Shown here: positions 28,145-29,682 of the stretch, piece by piece
Numbering within the stretch: the first letter of the stretch is position 1
Layout: each line of letters begins with the position of its first letter
Origin: CAVDRM01 sp963626285
GTDB taxonomy: Bacteria; Bacillota; Clostridia; Christensenellales; Aristaeellaceae
Direction: 5' to 3'
Length of the DNA stretch: 29,682 nucleotides
Assembly: GCA_963626285.1 (NCBI GenBank)
Contig: CAVFWQ010000010.1
Coordinates: 1-29,682 of the forward strand
Program-made: the position numbers and the translations under genes
Notes under the pieces: model-generated
What the model saw: only the letters and a program-made list of their open reading frames with translations
Database searches by the model: none
Told to the model about the DNA's origin: nothing

Positions 28145-29682
28145 TTAGTACATGCCGCCCATGCCGGGGTTGCCGCCGGCGGGAGCAGCGGGTTCGGGCG
28201 CGGGAATGTCGGTCACGAGGCTCTCGGTGGTCAGCACCATCGCGGCGACGGACGCGGCGTTCTGCAGCGCGGAGCGGGTGACCTTGGTCGGGTCGATGAT
28301 GCCGCGCTCGATCATATCCACATATTCGCCCTTGAGGGCATCGTAGCCATAGCCCTGCTTGCGGCTGCGGCGGATGTTTTCGATGATGACGGCGCCGTCA
28401 ATGCCCGCATTCAGCGCGATCTGGCGCAGCGGCTCTTCCATGGCGCGCAGGACGATGGACACGCCGGTCTTGGCGTCGCCCGCGTACTTGTTCAGCTGCT
28501 GCTGCACCTTGGTCATGACGTTCAGAAGCGCCACGCCGCCGCCGGGGACGATGCCCTCTTCGACAGCCGCACGGGTCGCCGCCAGAGCGTCCTCGATGCG
28601 CAGCTTGCGCTCCTTCATTTCGACCTCGGTCGCCGCGCCGACCTGGATGACGGCTACGCCGCCGGCCAGCTTCGCCAGACGCTCCTGCAGCTTCTCACGG
28701 TCGTAATCGCTCTTGGTTTCGGCGATCTGAGCGCGAATCTGCTGCACACGCGCCTCGATGTCGGCCTTCTTGCCGGCACCCTCGACGATGGTGGTGTTTT
28801 CCTTGTCCACCTTGACCTGGCGGGCAGTGCCCAGCATGTCGATGGTGGCGTCCTTCAGCTCGATGCCGACTTCGGAGCTGATGACCGTGCCGCCGGTCAG
28901 GATGGCGATATCCTGCAGCATTTCCTTGCGGCGGTCGCCGAAGCCCGGCGCCTTGACGGCAACGCAGGTGAACGTGCCGCGCAGCTTGTTCAGCACCAGC
29001 GTGGCCAGCGCTTCGCCCTCAACGTCCTCGGCGATGATGAGCAGCTTCTTGCCGCTCTGCACGACCTGCTCCAGCACCGGCAGGACTTCCTGAATGTTGG
29101 AGATCTTCTTATCGGTGATCAGAATCATCGGGTTGTCCAGCTCGGCAACCATCTTATCGGAGTCGGTGACCATGTAGGCGGAGGCATAGCCGCGGTCAAA
29201 CTGCATGCCCTCGACGGTGGTCAGCTCGGTCTTCATGGTCTTGGATTCCTCGACCGTGATAACGCCGTCCTTGCCGACCTTTTCCATCGCATCGGAAACG
29301 AGCTGGCCGATGGTGTCGTCGCCCGCGGAAATGGAGGCGACCTGCGCGATTGCCTGCTTGCCGTTGATGGGGCGGGAGATTTCCTTCAGACCCTCGACGG
29401 CCGCATCCGTAGCGACCTCGATGCCGCGCTTTAAGACCATGGGATTTGCACCGGCGGCCAGATTGCGCAGACCTTCGCGGACGATGGCCTGAGCCAGCAG
29501 CGTGGCGGTGGTGGTGCCGTCGCCGGCGACGTCGTTCGTCTTGGTGGAGACTTCCTTGATGAGCTGGGCGCCCATGTTTTCAAAGGGGTCTTCCAAATCG
29601 ATTTCCTTGGCGATGGTCACGCCGTCATTGGTGATGAGGGGAGCGCCGTACTTCTTGTCCAGCACGACATTGCGACCCTTGG
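28145..29682 (-). CDS. groL: Chaperonin GroEL (5' part outside window)
   Basis: The last 511 residues of the 60-kDa chaperonin that folds proteins inside a double heptameric ring with GroES. The visible start is within 'KGRNVVLDKKYGAP', about 30 residues into the family sequence, so the start codon and any groES lie beyond 29682. Diagnostic stretches include 'VAGDGTTTATLLAQAIVREGLRNLAAGANPM' (nucleotide site), 'EDVEGEALATLVLNKLRGTF' (apical domain), 'ALAATRAAVEEGIVPGGGVALL', and the C-terminal 'GGNPGMGGMY' tail. No internal damage is seen. Terminator about 100 nt downstream. Confidence 0.98.
   Translation of the reverse strand, partial: KGRNVVLDKKYGAPLITNDGVTIAKEIDLEDPFENMGAQLIKEVSTKTNDVAGDGTTTATLLAQAIVREGLRNLAAGANPMVLKRGIEVATDAAVEGLKEISRPINGKQAIAQVASISAGDDTIGQLVSDAMEKVGKDGVITVEESKTMKTELTTVEGMQFDRGYASAYMVTDSDKMVAELDNPMILITDKKISNIQEVLPVLEQVVQSGKKLLIIAEDVEGEALATLVLNKLRGTFTCVAVKAPGFGDRRKEMLQDIAILTGGTVISSEVGIELKDATIDMLGTARQVKVDKENTTIVEGAGKKADIEARVQQIRAQIAETKSDYDREKLQERLAKLAGGVAVIQVGAATEVEMKERKLRIEDALAATRAAVEEGIVPGGGVALLNVMTKVQQQLNKYAGDAKTGVSIVLRAMEEPLRQIALNAGIDGAVIIENIRRSRKQGYGYDALKGEYVDMIERGIIDPTKVTRSALQNAASVAAMVLTTESLVTDIPAPEPAAPAGGNPGMGGMY

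Noticed and set aside
1..29682. CRISPR arrays, tRNA or rRNA genes, insertion sequences, prophage
   Set aside because: No direct-repeat array, no recognisable RNA gene other than 6S, no transposase, integrase or phage gene was seen.

Overview
This window looks like chromosomal DNA of a GC-rich, anaerobic, Gram-positive-type bacterium of the Clostridia. The support is a citrate-fermentation set (citrate lyase and its maturation enzymes), a PrdX/YbaK-type tRNA editing protein, a stand-alone FakA-like domain, an F-type ATPase operon in the usual Firmicutes order, and strong AGGAGG ribosome binding sites. Its Ala-rich signal peptides without a lipobox resemble those of Christensenellales-like gut lineages, but that placement is a guess. 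I see no phage, insertion sequence, CRISPR, tRNA or rRNA.

Layout. 1-2.2 kb: a secreted, membrane-anchored protein of repeated Ig-like domains (minus), divergent from a tRNA-editing deacylase (plus). 2.9-3.3 kb: rplS (minus). 3.5-3.8 kb: a non-coding RNA with its own promoter and terminator that I identify as 6S RNA, followed by an M29 aminopeptidase. 5.3-15.2 kb: a ten-gene minus-strand operon reading tctC-tctB-tctA-citD-citE-citF-citC-aconitase-like hydratase-flavin-reductase-like protein, with a divergent LysR regulator (15.4 kb). A fused CitX-CitG maturation enzyme lies beyond the regulator on its own promoter. 17.8-18.9 kb: a split chromate-transporter-type pair. 19.0-20.9 kb: a small FakA-like domain protein, then a two-gene unit of a thioredoxin-reductase-like flavoprotein and a HAD phosphatase. 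21.0-27.7 kb: the F1Fo ATPase operon. 28.1 kb to the end: groL, whose 5' end lies outside the window.

How the genes work together. The Tct proteins should import a tricarboxylate. CitDEF cleave citrate to acetate and oxaloacetate once CitC has acetylated the carrier and CitX-CitG have made and attached its prosthetic group. The aconitase-like enzyme, translationally coupled to a small flavin-reductase-like protein, suggests that the imported substrate may be aconitate or isocitrate as well as citrate. The LysR regulator sits where it can sense the substrate and control both directions. No oxaloacetate decarboxylase is visible.

The most unusual locus is the ATPase operon. There is no atpH; the C-terminal domain of subunit delta is fused to the N-terminus of subunit alpha. 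Subunit c carries a signal-peptide-like extension and a partial Na+-ligand set. A DUF2798-type membrane protein occupies the place of atpI. A second unusual protein is the thioredoxin-reductase-like enzyme, which keeps its CATC redox centre but has lost the NADPH-binding motifs, as in ferredoxin-dependent thioredoxin reductases.
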